Shown here in pieces: positions 56,964 through 64,000 of a DNA stretch of 64,000 bases. Under the pieces are notes generated by a model. The model saw only the letters and a program-made list of their open reading frames with translations. It was not told the origin of the DNA and did no database searches. The stretch is from NCBI GenBank assembly GCA_045648425.1, contig JAZRNV010000089.1, forward strand, positions 1 to 64,000, given 5' to 3'. The position numbers and the translations under genes are program-made. Positions within the stretch are counted from its first letter, which is position 1. Each line of letters begins with the position of its first letter. This stretch comes from RGIG2206 sp045648425 (GTDB lineage Bacteria > Bacillota > Clostridia > Oscillospirales > Acutalibacteraceae).

Positions 56964-56997
56964 AAAAAAACGACCTGCAGATAAACTGCAGGTCGTA
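56964..56997 (-). terminator. Terminator of the sugar ABC permease operon
   Basis: ACGACCTGCAG / CTGCAGGTCGT perfect 11-base stem followed by TTTTTTT on the minus strand, just after the permease stop and before the proC promoter. Confidence 0.93.
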
Positions 56998-57004
56998 AAG
57001 CTTA

Positions 57005-57949
57005 TTAACCAACGATACCGGTACGCTCAACCGACTGAACAAAATAGCGCTGAAGAATGATATACATAATCAGCATAGGAAGCACAAACAACAATGCGCC
57101 TGCCATAATCTTTGGTGTCAAGTTGAAGTAGTTGTTACCGGCTCCCAAGTCGCCACGCAGGTTGGACAACGCCTTAGCCAAGGTTCGTTTGCGTGAAATG
57201 AACTGGCTGGTGTAGAAGGTGTCATTCCAATACCACACGATGGAGAAGAGGAAAACAGTCAGGTAGGAACCCGATGCATTGGGAACCATAATTCGATAGA
57301 AGGTCTTGAAAAATCCTGCGCCGTCAACCATTGCCGCCTCTTCGATTTCAACAGGAATGTTGCGGAAGAACTGGCGGAAAATGTAAACATAAAGTCCGCT
57401 TCTGAGGCCGGTTGCGGTAAGTGCAGGCAGCCAGAACACAAGCCAGCTGTCTATGAGGTTTACGCTCCAGAACTCGGGCATACTCTTGCCGGCAAGCATC
57501 TCAATCAGAGGTGCAATTATCGGTATAGAGAACTCTTTGTACTGGAAGTACAGAGGAATGGTAATGGTTGCGCTGGGTACGATCAGGGTAAGCATTACCA
57601 ATACAAACCACAGTCCGCTTGAACGGAATTTAAAGCGAGCAAATCCATAGCCAACCATTGAGCAAGAGATAAGCTGAAGCACGGTGCTGACCAAGCTCAT
57701 AACCAGAGTGGTTACGAATGCGTCGCCATATCGCATGGTTGTGAACGCTGTTTTAAACTGCTCAATGGTGAAGGCCTTAGGTATCCATATAACTGAAGGG
57801 TCCATAACCTGGCTGTTAGGACGAACAGCCATAGATATCATATAAAGGATAGGATAAACGAGGATGTAAGAAAGGCCAATCAGCATTACAAATCTTACAA
57901 GCTTCCAAATCAGTGAACCAACTTCGGTAGCAATAATCTTTTTGTTCAT
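57005..57949 (-). CDS. Carbohydrate ABC transporter permease, MalG type
   Basis: A 314-residue permease with six predicted helices. The cytoplasmic EAA loop is EEAAMVDGAGFFKTFYRIM, and the last residues ILQRYFVQSVERTGIVG are typical of MalG-type subunits of CUT1 sugar transporters. The start has GGAGT upstream. It pairs with the MalF-type permease just upstream; no ATPase or solute-binding gene is inside the window, so a shared ATPase is likely. Confidence 0.92.
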   Translation of the reverse strand: MNKKIIATEVGSLIWKLVRFVMLIGLSYILVYPILYMISMAVRPNSQVMDPSVIWIPKAFTIEQFKTAFTTMRYGDAFVTTLVMSLVSTVLQLISCSMVGYGFARFKFRSSGLWFVLVMLTLIVPSATITIPLYFQYKEFSIPIIAPLIEMLAGKSMPEFWSVNLIDSWLVFWLPALTATGLRSGLYVYIFRQFFRNIPVEIEEAAMVDGAGFFKTFYRIMVPNASGSYLTVFLFSIVWYWNDTFYTSQFISRKRTLAKALSNLRGDLGAGNNYFNLTPKIMAGALLFVLPMLIMYIILQRYFVQSVERTGIVG

Positions 57950-57967
57950 TGTAACGTGACTCCTTTC

Positions 57968-58879
57968 TTACTTATTTGTCTGGTAGAACACCAATCGGTT
58001 ACCTACCAAGAACACAATGCCGACAATAACAAGCAGAACAATAAAGAACAACCATGCCATCAAGCTAGCCATTGAATAATTCAAGCTTTGGAAAGCGATA
58101 GAGTTGATATAAGACATAACCTCATTGTCTTTGCCTGTAATCGAGTCGATTATTGTGTAGATAACGTTAACCAAAATGATGGGTGATACGTTGGGGAATG
58201 TAACCTTCCAGAAAATTTCCCAACCGGTTGCACCCTCAATCTTGGCAGCTTCATAAAGCTGGGGTGATACGCCCTGCAACGCTGCAAGGAAGAGCAGTAT
58301 TTGTACACCACATTTCCACAGCGTATCAAATATCTGGTTAACAATGGTGATGAAGCCCTCAATAAAGCTTTCGGGCAAATTCATTCCCTCAAGAATTTCG
58401 ACCATACCTGCCGCCTGGAAAACGGTAGATGATGATTCACTTTCCATATTGCCGTAGAAGGTGTCACCCTTAATGATAGAGATAACAACACCGGAGGTAA
58501 CAACAACTGGCATAAAGAAGACTGCTCGAGCTATCAAACGGCCGCGGAACTCCTGATTAAGGATGATGGCCAAAAACAGCGAGAAAATTACAACCACAGG
58601 TACGGTGTAAAGCATGCTGAGCAAGGTGTTACCAAGTTTTACCCAGAAGTCTGATTCGGCGCCAAACATATGCTCATAGTTGTCGAATCCTACAGGTTCA
58701 AGACTTATACCGCCGCCCTTTGCCGGCTGCATATTCTGAAAGGTATAATACAAAGATGTTGCAAGGGGTTGCAGATAGAAGCAACAGAAACCGATTATGA
58801 AGGGAAGAACAAAGGCGAAACCGGCTCTGGCTCTGCGCTGTTGTTCGGTAAGAATTTTCTTACTTTTCTTAGCACCCAT
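57968..58879 (-). CDS. Carbohydrate ABC transporter permease, MalF type
   Basis: A 303-residue permease with a basic N-terminus (MGAKKSKKILTEQQRRARAG) and six membrane helices. The EAA loop is YEAAKIEGATGWEIFWKVT. It is of the MalF/UgpA/LplB type and partners the MalG-type protein that follows. A large loop between the first helices (about residues 120-160) is longer than usual. Its start overlaps the end of the DUF5696 gene by one base, so these genes act as one unit. Confidence 0.92.
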   Translation of the reverse strand: MGAKKSKKILTEQQRRARAGFAFVLPFIIGFCCFYLQPLATSLYYTFQNMQPAKGGGISLEPVGFDNYEHMFGAESDFWVKLGNTLLSMLYTVPVVVIFSLFLAIILNQEFRGRLIARAVFFMPVVVTSGVVISIIKGDTFYGNMESESSSTVFQAAGMVEILEGMNLPESFIEGFITIVNQIFDTLWKCGVQILLFLAALQGVSPQLYEAAKIEGATGWEIFWKVTFPNVSPIILVNVIYTIIDSITGKDNEVMSYINSIAFQSLNYSMASLMAWLFFIVLLVIVGIVFLVGNRLVFYQTNK

Positions 58880-61236
58880 TATTCAACCCCTCCTTCCGTA
58901 GTCTGCGATTGCACTGATGTTTTTTCAGCATATTCGGATGCAGTCATAACAAGATATCCGCCTGCTGAAACTGTTGCATCACCCAATGCGTAATCCTTGT
59001 CACCGTAGTTAACAAGCACTACTCTTTCGCCACCGTAAACGGTTGCACGAACATCAGTGGTGATTATGTCGTGATCGGTTATCTGCTTATCGCAGTAGCC
59101 GTTAAGAACGCCTGCCAAAACCTTATAGTCTTTGGCGGCTACGTCTGCCCAAGTCTTGTACTGGCTGGTGTAGATCAAATTGTGACGGGTGTTAAGGAAC
59201 ACTGCACTTTCTGAATCGGTCAGTACATAGTAGGGTGCGGCACCGGTCTCAAGCTGACGGAGCAGCTGAATCTTGGTGTCGAAGGTAAGGTTATGAGCGG
59301 TCTCGGTATAGGTTATAAGACCGTGCAATGCCAACTGTGCAAAAGGTACATCGGTAAAGGTCATCTCATATCCGTTGCAATACATGGGCAAGCCTGCAAC
59401 AACATCTGCGCTGACATAGCTGAATGCATTACCAACGTTAACCATCACCTTGCCGTCTTTGCCGAGGTTAGTCTTGATATTGGCAAGAGCATCTCCCATC
59501 AAATCACTGGTCTGCTGAGCATCAGTGAAGCTGTCGTGAGAGTTGTTAAAGTCAGAATAGTTGTTTTCTGCAAGCGAACCGGCAGAAATGCCCTTAATAG
59601 CTTTAAGCTCATCATAATCAGCAAAGAATTTATCTACCTGAGTTTTGAAAAGCGAGGGCTTGCACAAATAATAGGTGTATGTGCTGGGCATACCGGTGCT
59701 GCGCAGATAAATGGCCTGCTCAGAATGGTTATTAAGAATGTTGCGGATTGAGAATTTATTGGGCTTGCCCTTATACATCTTAACTACCTCAAGCTCGAGG
59801 TAGGTAGTGCCGCCCTGACTCTCAATATATTTATTGAGCTCTAACAGGTCATCCTTCTTGCCGAGCAAGGGTTCGTGCTTGGCATTGGAAACTAAGCCGC
59901 CGTCAGCGCCGCCCTTTGTCCAACCGATATAACGCAGGTTGATGTTTTTAATATCTTTCTTATTAAGATATTCAACCATCGCTTTTGCCTGGCTGAAGGT
60001 GGTAGAGGTTTTTGTAACATCGGTTACAAAGCCCATAACCGATTCGGTCTTTTTGAAGGCACCCATTGTTTCAAGATAGAAGGGCAAATCTTCAGAAACC
60101 TCTGAGCCAACGCCCTGCTCAATAAGGTACTCGCGGTATGTCTGAGCCATTCCTACGTAATCGGCTTTTTCGCCATGGGTTGAGTAGAAACGAACAGTTG
60201 CATTATCCAGATCGGTATGCTCAAGAGTTACCTGATCATAGTCCTTAATATTCCAGGCGTTTTTGGTGGTGAACACGTCGGTCTTGTTGTAAATAAACTC
60301 AACGTAAGCAGTGGTAAAGGGGAAGCTCTCACGGGCGCTTACCGCTTTAATCATTGCGCTTGCTTCACCGCGCTCGATTACACCCAGCCATGCTCTGTCC
60401 CCTGCTTTAGTTCCTACCACAGGAAGAACGGTGCTCTCACTGCGTCCAAGCTTAAGGGTGGTGTTGAGCGCACTGTCACGGCCGTATACATAGGCGCTGT
60501 AATACTTAACGCCGCCATCAAGTGCCGTAAAGCTGTTATCCATCAAAGCGCCGCTGCCGTCGGGAATAAGAACATAGCCATCTTCACCGTAAAGAGCACA
60601 ACCGTAATAAGGCATAACAGAGATGCTGAGTATGCTGCTTTCGCTGTTTTTGTCAACCTTGATTTTGTTCATCTCAACGCTGACGTCAAAGTGGTTGTCC
60701 TTAAGGGTGTAGGTTAAGGGAAGAGTAAATCCTTTGCCTTCTTTGGCACCGGGGAACTCATAGGTAATACGAACACCGTTGTCGATTTTGTCGACCTTAT
60801 AATTGCCTTCAACAACAGCAGTGGCAGAAAGACACTTTTGTGCTACCTTGCTCTTGTCTTGATAATTGATAATTGCCGACGACATAATTTCGGTGCGAAG
60901 CATTTCGTTTTCAATTGAAGTTGCCTTTGCAGGCACAGAATAGGTTACAGTGCCGGATTCAACATCCTTGACTGCAAAAACGATGTGCTTCTTTGCTTTT
61001 TCAAGCATATAAAGCTCGGTAGTTTTGTTGCCGGCTATCTTTTTGAATTCGTCGAGTCCCTCGTAAAGAGGCGCTACATCTGTCTTTATTGCACCGTCGC
61101 TGTCGCTGCCGATTGTTCCGGTATCAACAGGGGGAGTTTCTTCGTTGTCGGCAAAAACCGCAACGGAGCCCGATGCAATTACCATTGCAAGGATGGACAG
61201 TGCTGTAACGAACAAAAGTAATAATTTCTTTTTCAT
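58879..61236 (-). CDS. Exported DUF5696-like protein
   Basis: A 785-residue protein with a signal peptide (KKKLLLLFVTALSILAMVIA) and no other obvious membrane segment, so it is secreted or wall-associated. The middle contains beta-rich sequence (PYYGCALYGEDGYVLIPDGSG, DRAWLGVIERGEASAMI) followed by a region resembling a TIM-barrel glycoside hydrolase (INLRYIGWTKGGADGG, GISAGSLAENNYSDFNNSHD). This pattern matches the uncharacterised DUF5696 family, often encoded with sugar ABC transporters in Clostridia and Paenibacillus. It may process or bind a glycan for the neighbouring transporter. The start follows GGAGTGATGTAAA. Confidence 0.8.
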   Translation of the reverse strand: MKKKLLLLFVTALSILAMVIASGSVAVFADNEETPPVDTGTIGSDSDGAIKTDVAPLYEGLDEFKKIAGNKTTELYMLEKAKKHIVFAVKDVESGTVTYSVPAKATSIENEMLRTEIMSSAIINYQDKSKVAQKCLSATAVVEGNYKVDKIDNGVRITYEFPGAKEGKGFTLPLTYTLKDNHFDVSVEMNKIKVDKNSESSILSISVMPYYGCALYGEDGYVLIPDGSGALMDNSFTALDGGVKYYSAYVYGRDSALNTTLKLGRSESTVLPVVGTKAGDRAWLGVIERGEASAMIKAVSARESFPFTTAYVEFIYNKTDVFTTKNAWNIKDYDQVTLEHTDLDNATVRFYSTHGEKADYVGMAQTYREYLIEQGVGSEVSEDLPFYLETMGAFKKTESVMGFVTDVTKTSTTFSQAKAMVEYLNKKDIKNINLRYIGWTKGGADGGLVSNAKHEPLLGKKDDLLELNKYIESQGGTTYLELEVVKMYKGKPNKFSIRNILNNHSEQAIYLRSTGMPSTYTYYLCKPSLFKTQVDKFFADYDELKAIKGISAGSLAENNYSDFNNSHDSFTDAQQTSDLMGDALANIKTNLGKDGKVMVNVGNAFSYVSADVVAGLPMYCNGYEMTFTDVPFAQLALHGLITYTETAHNLTFDTKIQLLRQLETGAAPYYVLTDSESAVFLNTRHNLIYTSQYKTWADVAAKDYKVLAGVLNGYCDKQITDHDIITTDVRATVYGGERVVLVNYGDKDYALGDATVSAGGYLVMTASEYAEKTSVQSQTTEGGVE

Positions 61237-61254
61237 TTTACATCACTCCATCCT

Positions 61255-61962
61255 TTAATAAGTAAATCTAAACACGAGTTCTTGATAAATTGTAGTTGCA
61301 AAGTTGTAAATTTCCAAGAACAAGCTAAACATAAGAATCATCAAAAGCAACAGAACCAACACACCGAAAATGGTAAGAATCATTGAGAAAATGCTCTTTC
61401 CGAAGGAGTACTGGTGCACTGTGGTGTTGGCTATAAATAGCAACAGCACCATCCAACCGAACACGATGGTTTCGGCGATGCCAATAAAGGCGCCTTCTTC
61501 GATTGTTGTTACCTTTGAGATAATTGCCAAGGGCACAATGGTCATTATCTGGGGCATAACTGAATAGCAGCTGCAAATCCAGATTTCTTTGAACCAACCC
61601 TCACCATCCATAAGGGTGCATATAGCCCAGTTGGATATGCTCCACAAAACGATGATGGCACCTGTGCTCATAAACAGGTTGAAAAGCTTAAGGTCTTCAA
61701 CTCGGTTTTCGTTAAACTGGAAGCCGGTTTCCAAAAATGAAAACACTGCACTGAATGTCCACAGAATAAGAATGATAACCGACAGCAAAACCGAGCCGCG
61801 CTTTTCATACTTGATTTCTGTGAAGGCCTGAACAGGATGGGTAAGCACTCTGAAAGGCCATATAATTTTTTGCCAATCCCAATTTTTGGGGTTCAGCTTT
61901 TGGGGGCTGAACTTGAAAGAAGCTTTTTTGGAATATTTGATTATATTTGCAATAGATCCCAT
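61255..61962 (-). CDS. Yip1-family membrane protein
   Basis: A 235-residue protein with a basic soluble N-terminus and about five membrane segments (VLLSVIILILWTFSAVFSF, STGAIIVLWSISNWAICTL, VFGWMVLLLFIANTTV). The spacing and the motif around WSISNWAICTLMDGEGWFKE are those of bacterial YIP1 proteins. Function is unknown in bacteria; here it lies between two exported proteins in a sugar-transporter operon and may be part of an envelope complex with them. The stop lies 18 bases before the DUF5696 start. Confidence 0.82.
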   Translation of the reverse strand: MGSIANIIKYSKKASFKFSPQKLNPKNWDWQKIIWPFRVLTHPVQAFTEIKYEKRGSVLLSVIILILWTFSAVFSFLETGFQFNENRVEDLKLFNLFMSTGAIIVLWSISNWAICTLMDGEGWFKEIWICSCYSVMPQIMTIVPLAIISKVTTIEEGAFIGIAETIVFGWMVLLLFIANTTVHQYSFGKSIFSMILTIFGVLVLLLLMILMFSLFLEIYNFATTIYQELVFRFTY

Positions 61963-61976
61963 TATTCAACCCCTCC

Positions 61977-63620
61977 TTAACTAAATTTAATGCGTTTTTT
62001 CTTGCGCTTAATGCCAAGACACTTCTGAATAAATCTGAAGATAAGCACAAAGACTACGCAAGCCACTACTACGGTAGGAACAAGCCACATATAGTTTTTA
62101 CGCAAATATTCTTTGCGGTACTCTTGCAATGCAAGTGAATATGAGGTTCTGTCTTGACCTTGCTTGAGCCAGTAAAGTGACTCTTCATACTTCTTTTGCT
62201 CGCGAAGAGATTTACCGATTGCTGCATATCCACGAGCAAAGTTTGCATCATACTTAAGAACGTTGCGCCAATATGGCTCGCCTTTCACATAAAGTCCGTC
62301 GGTATAGAACTTGTTTGCCTCAAGCAACATGGACATATATTCGGTGGGACGGTATGTAACAATAGTACCGCGAGCTGCGTCCAGAACAAGATAGCGGTCA
62401 TTCAAGCGATCAATGGCGGTTGCAGAAGCAATGGTGCCTTCCGACGAGTTACCTGTTGCTTTAAAACCGAATGCGGTAAGGAGCATGCAGGATTGGTCGT
62501 AAAGGTAAATTCTGCTTCTTTCAACGTCCATACAAGCGATGATTCCGTTTTCATCTACCACAACGTCTTCAAGTCGTGTATCGGAAGTCACGCGGTTACC
62601 GCCTGTAACATAGGAGCCGGCTTCTCGGTCACCAAAAACAACATCTACCAAAGCATTAACATCGGCGTTAAGGGTGTTGGTGCCGGATGCGTTAAGTTTT
62701 CTGACGCGAAGCTCTTTTTCAACGGTAGAGGTAGCTGTGGTTGTGTAGATAAAGCCCTCTTCATCTATATACATATTAGACATTTCGGTAGGAACTGCCT
62801 TTATACGGCCTTCGGTTGCTTTACGTGAGAAAATCTTTTTAATGGTTTGCTCAATAAGCAATCTCCAGGTAAGAACAACCTTGTTTGCACCGTAGAAGGT
62901 GTCAAACTGTGCGCTGTCGTACTTGTAAACAATGATACCGTCCAGCACACCGTATGCCTGCAGGTAAAGGTAGTTGGAATCGTCAACTACTACGCTGAGG
63001 GGCTGGAAGTCTTTGATGTTGGTTACAGAGCTTTCGGGACGAACATACTTACGAATAATATTGCCGTCCATATCAGCGCAAATGACATATCCGTCTTTGC
63101 GCTCAGCTCCGTCTTTATCCTTTACGGTGATGTTGCAGCAAACGAACATCTCATCCTTGTCGGTGTCTTTGTTGTGACGAACAAACAGACCCTGAGGTGA
63201 AGGGATAGGTTGCTTGGTGCCATCCTCTGCAGTGAAGGTGGTGTACTCGCGCAAGAACTTGTACTCAGTATCAAGCACGATAATTCGTCCATATTCGGTG
63301 CTGTCAGAAGCATCCTTTTCGCCTTCGGCATCTAAGGTCTCAATATTTACACCTGAACTGTCGGTTATCCAAATTTCTTTGTTGTCAAACACGAACATAT
63401 CTTGAGGAGTAGACAGGTTTTCAGCCAAGCCCATATCCTCATAATCTATTGTTCCGGCGGGCAAATAGCCAACGGGAGCAGCGGTGCTGACTCCGTATGG
63501 GTCATAGTTGTATCCCTCATAAGGAGGTGATGACAATGCCGATACCGGAAGAACCATAACTGTTGCCATAATGGCAAGAACCATTATCACGGCAACTGCA
63601 TTAGCTGCAATTCTTCTCAT
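61977..63620 (-). CDS. Exported beta-propeller-like protein with TPR and C-terminal membrane anchor
   Basis: A 547-residue protein: signal peptide (AANAVAVIMVLAIMATVMVLP), then repeated strand patterns of NHL-type propellers (PQDMFVFDNKEIWITDSSG, PLSVVVDDSNYLYLQAYG, EMSNMYIDEEGFIYTTT, LEDVVVDENGIIACMDVE), a short TPR-like helical pair (EPYWRNVLKYDANFARGYAA with SLREQKKYEESLYWLKQGQ), and a C-terminal helix (WLVPTVVVACVVFVLIFRF) with a basic tail. It is thus anchored with the propeller outside. The start has GGAGG upstream. It is read together with the YIP1 and DUF5696 genes. Confidence 0.82.
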   Translation of the reverse strand: MRRIAANAVAVIMVLAIMATVMVLPVSALSSPPYEGYNYDPYGVSTAAPVGYLPAGTIDYEDMGLAENLSTPQDMFVFDNKEIWITDSSGVNIETLDAEGEKDASDSTEYGRIIVLDTEYKFLREYTTFTAEDGTKQPIPSPQGLFVRHNKDTDKDEMFVCCNITVKDKDGAERKDGYVICADMDGNIIRKYVRPESSVTNIKDFQPLSVVVDDSNYLYLQAYGVLDGIIVYKYDSAQFDTFYGANKVVLTWRLLIEQTIKKIFSRKATEGRIKAVPTEMSNMYIDEEGFIYTTTATSTVEKELRVRKLNASGTNTLNADVNALVDVVFGDREAGSYVTGGNRVTSDTRLEDVVVDENGIIACMDVERSRIYLYDQSCMLLTAFGFKATGNSSEGTIASATAIDRLNDRYLVLDAARGTIVTYRPTEYMSMLLEANKFYTDGLYVKGEPYWRNVLKYDANFARGYAAIGKSLREQKKYEESLYWLKQGQDRTSYSLALQEYRKEYLRKNYMWLVPTVVVACVVFVLIFRFIQKCLGIKRKKKRIKFS

Positions 63621-63637
63621 TATTATCCTCCGTTCAA

Positions 63638-63651
63638 ACCGCCTTGGCGGT
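63638..63651 (-). repeat. Short hairpin between permease and propeller genes
   Basis: ACCGCC-TT-GGCGGT, a six-base stem with a two-base (in practice four-base) loop, 18 bases before the start codon; no T-run follows. It may modulate expression of the propeller gene. Confidence 0.4.
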
Positions 63652-63674
63652 GTTAGTTTTTTTGTTGATGTATA

Positions 63675-64000
63675 TTACTTCAGACCCGATGTTGACATCG
63701 TCTCCATAATTGAGCTTTGGCTGAAGATAAACAATCCTATCGGAGGAAGCATCATAACCAATGCAACGGCTGCGGCAGCACCCTGACGGGCAACACCGCC
63801 GGCGGTAATTTGGCTGAGAGCAGTGGGCAGCATCTTCATCGGCTCGTCATAAATATATACCGAACCGGTTGCGTGCCACATGCTTTGGAAGGAGAATATT
63901 GCCAAGGTCAACCATGCAGGTTTTACGTTTGGCATTGCTATCTTCCAGAAAATGTACCACTCGCCTGCACCGTCAATTCGAGCAGCTTCAAGAACAGCGT
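63675..64000 (-). CDS. Carbohydrate ABC transporter permease, MalG type (5' end outside window)
   Basis: The last 108 codons of a second MalG-type permease are visible. The EAA loop is EAARIDGAGEWYIFWKIAMP, followed by a helix (AWLTLAIFSFQSMWHATG) and a final helix (PPIGLFIFSQSSIMET) ending STSGLK. The complete gene begins beyond base 64000. With the pair at 57005-58879 this makes at least three permease subunits in the block, so either two transporters or a rearranged three-permease system is encoded. Confidence 0.9.
   Translation of the reverse strand, partial: AVLEAARIDGAGEWYIFWKIAMPNVKPAWLTLAIFSFQSMWHATGSVYIYDEPMKMLPTALSQITAGGVARQGAAAAVALVMMLPPIGLFIFSQSSIMETMSTSGLK

Overview
The window looks like a chromosomal segment of a Gram-positive Clostridia-type bacterium (Bacillota), plausibly an anaerobic gut member of the Oscillospirales. 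The grounds are the Firmicute gene order ylxM-ffh-rpsP-khpA-rimM-trmD, an HPr carrying both His15 and the regulatory Ser46, a FakA/FakB/PlsX fatty-acid operon, paired YdbS/YdbT-like PH-domain proteins, BMP-type nucleoside ABC transport, DUF5696/DUF5058 membrane proteins, frequent TTG/GTG starts and many near-consensus sigma-A promoters (TTGACA-N17-TATAAT). No rRNA, tRNA, insertion sequence, prophage, CRISPR array or integrase was seen. The genome placement is inference, because no marker gene could be searched.

Layout. 1-4650: minus-strand housekeeping (mscL partial, ptsH, then trmD, rimM, khpA, rpsP, ffh, ylxM from one strong promoter). 4700-14400: a lone E2-like acyltransferase fold, a membrane protein, an orphan peptide-binding lipoprotein, tandem duplicated sugar isomerase-like genes, a HAD phosphatase, an unknown protein, and rarA with a ydbS/ydbT pair. 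14400-27500: an operon of Nudix hydrolase, lipoprotein, two membrane proteins and an M20 peptidase; an M14 peptidase; a TerB-like protein; a four-gene BMP-type (nucleoside) ABC transporter; rsmE-rsmF. 27600-29100: two paralogous zinc-ribbon membrane proteins.

29100-44850 is the most distinctive region. It encodes an adenylating enzyme fused to an acyl carrier domain, two PlsC-type acyltransferases, a free acyl carrier protein, an LRAT-type thiol acyltransferase, a DUF2953 protein, three alpha/beta hydrolases, a membrane glycosyltransferase, a carbohydrate deacetylase and, on the facing strand, FakB-FakB-FakA-PlsX. I read it as a candidate acyl-activation and lipid-building or lipid-remodelling module fed by free fatty acids. 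It is followed by mgsA, a stand-alone FakA middle domain and rlmA.

44850-57000: ZIP metal transporter, low-molecular-weight tyrosine phosphatase, heterodimeric ABC exporter, cysteine synthase, a zinc regulon (zur-znuA-znuC-znuB) with a Fur-type operator, and the complete proline pathway (proC-proB-proA). 57000-64000: a minus-strand block with sugar-type ABC permeases, a large exported DUF5696 protein, a Yip1-family membrane protein and an exported beta-propeller/TPR-like protein; it continues past the window.
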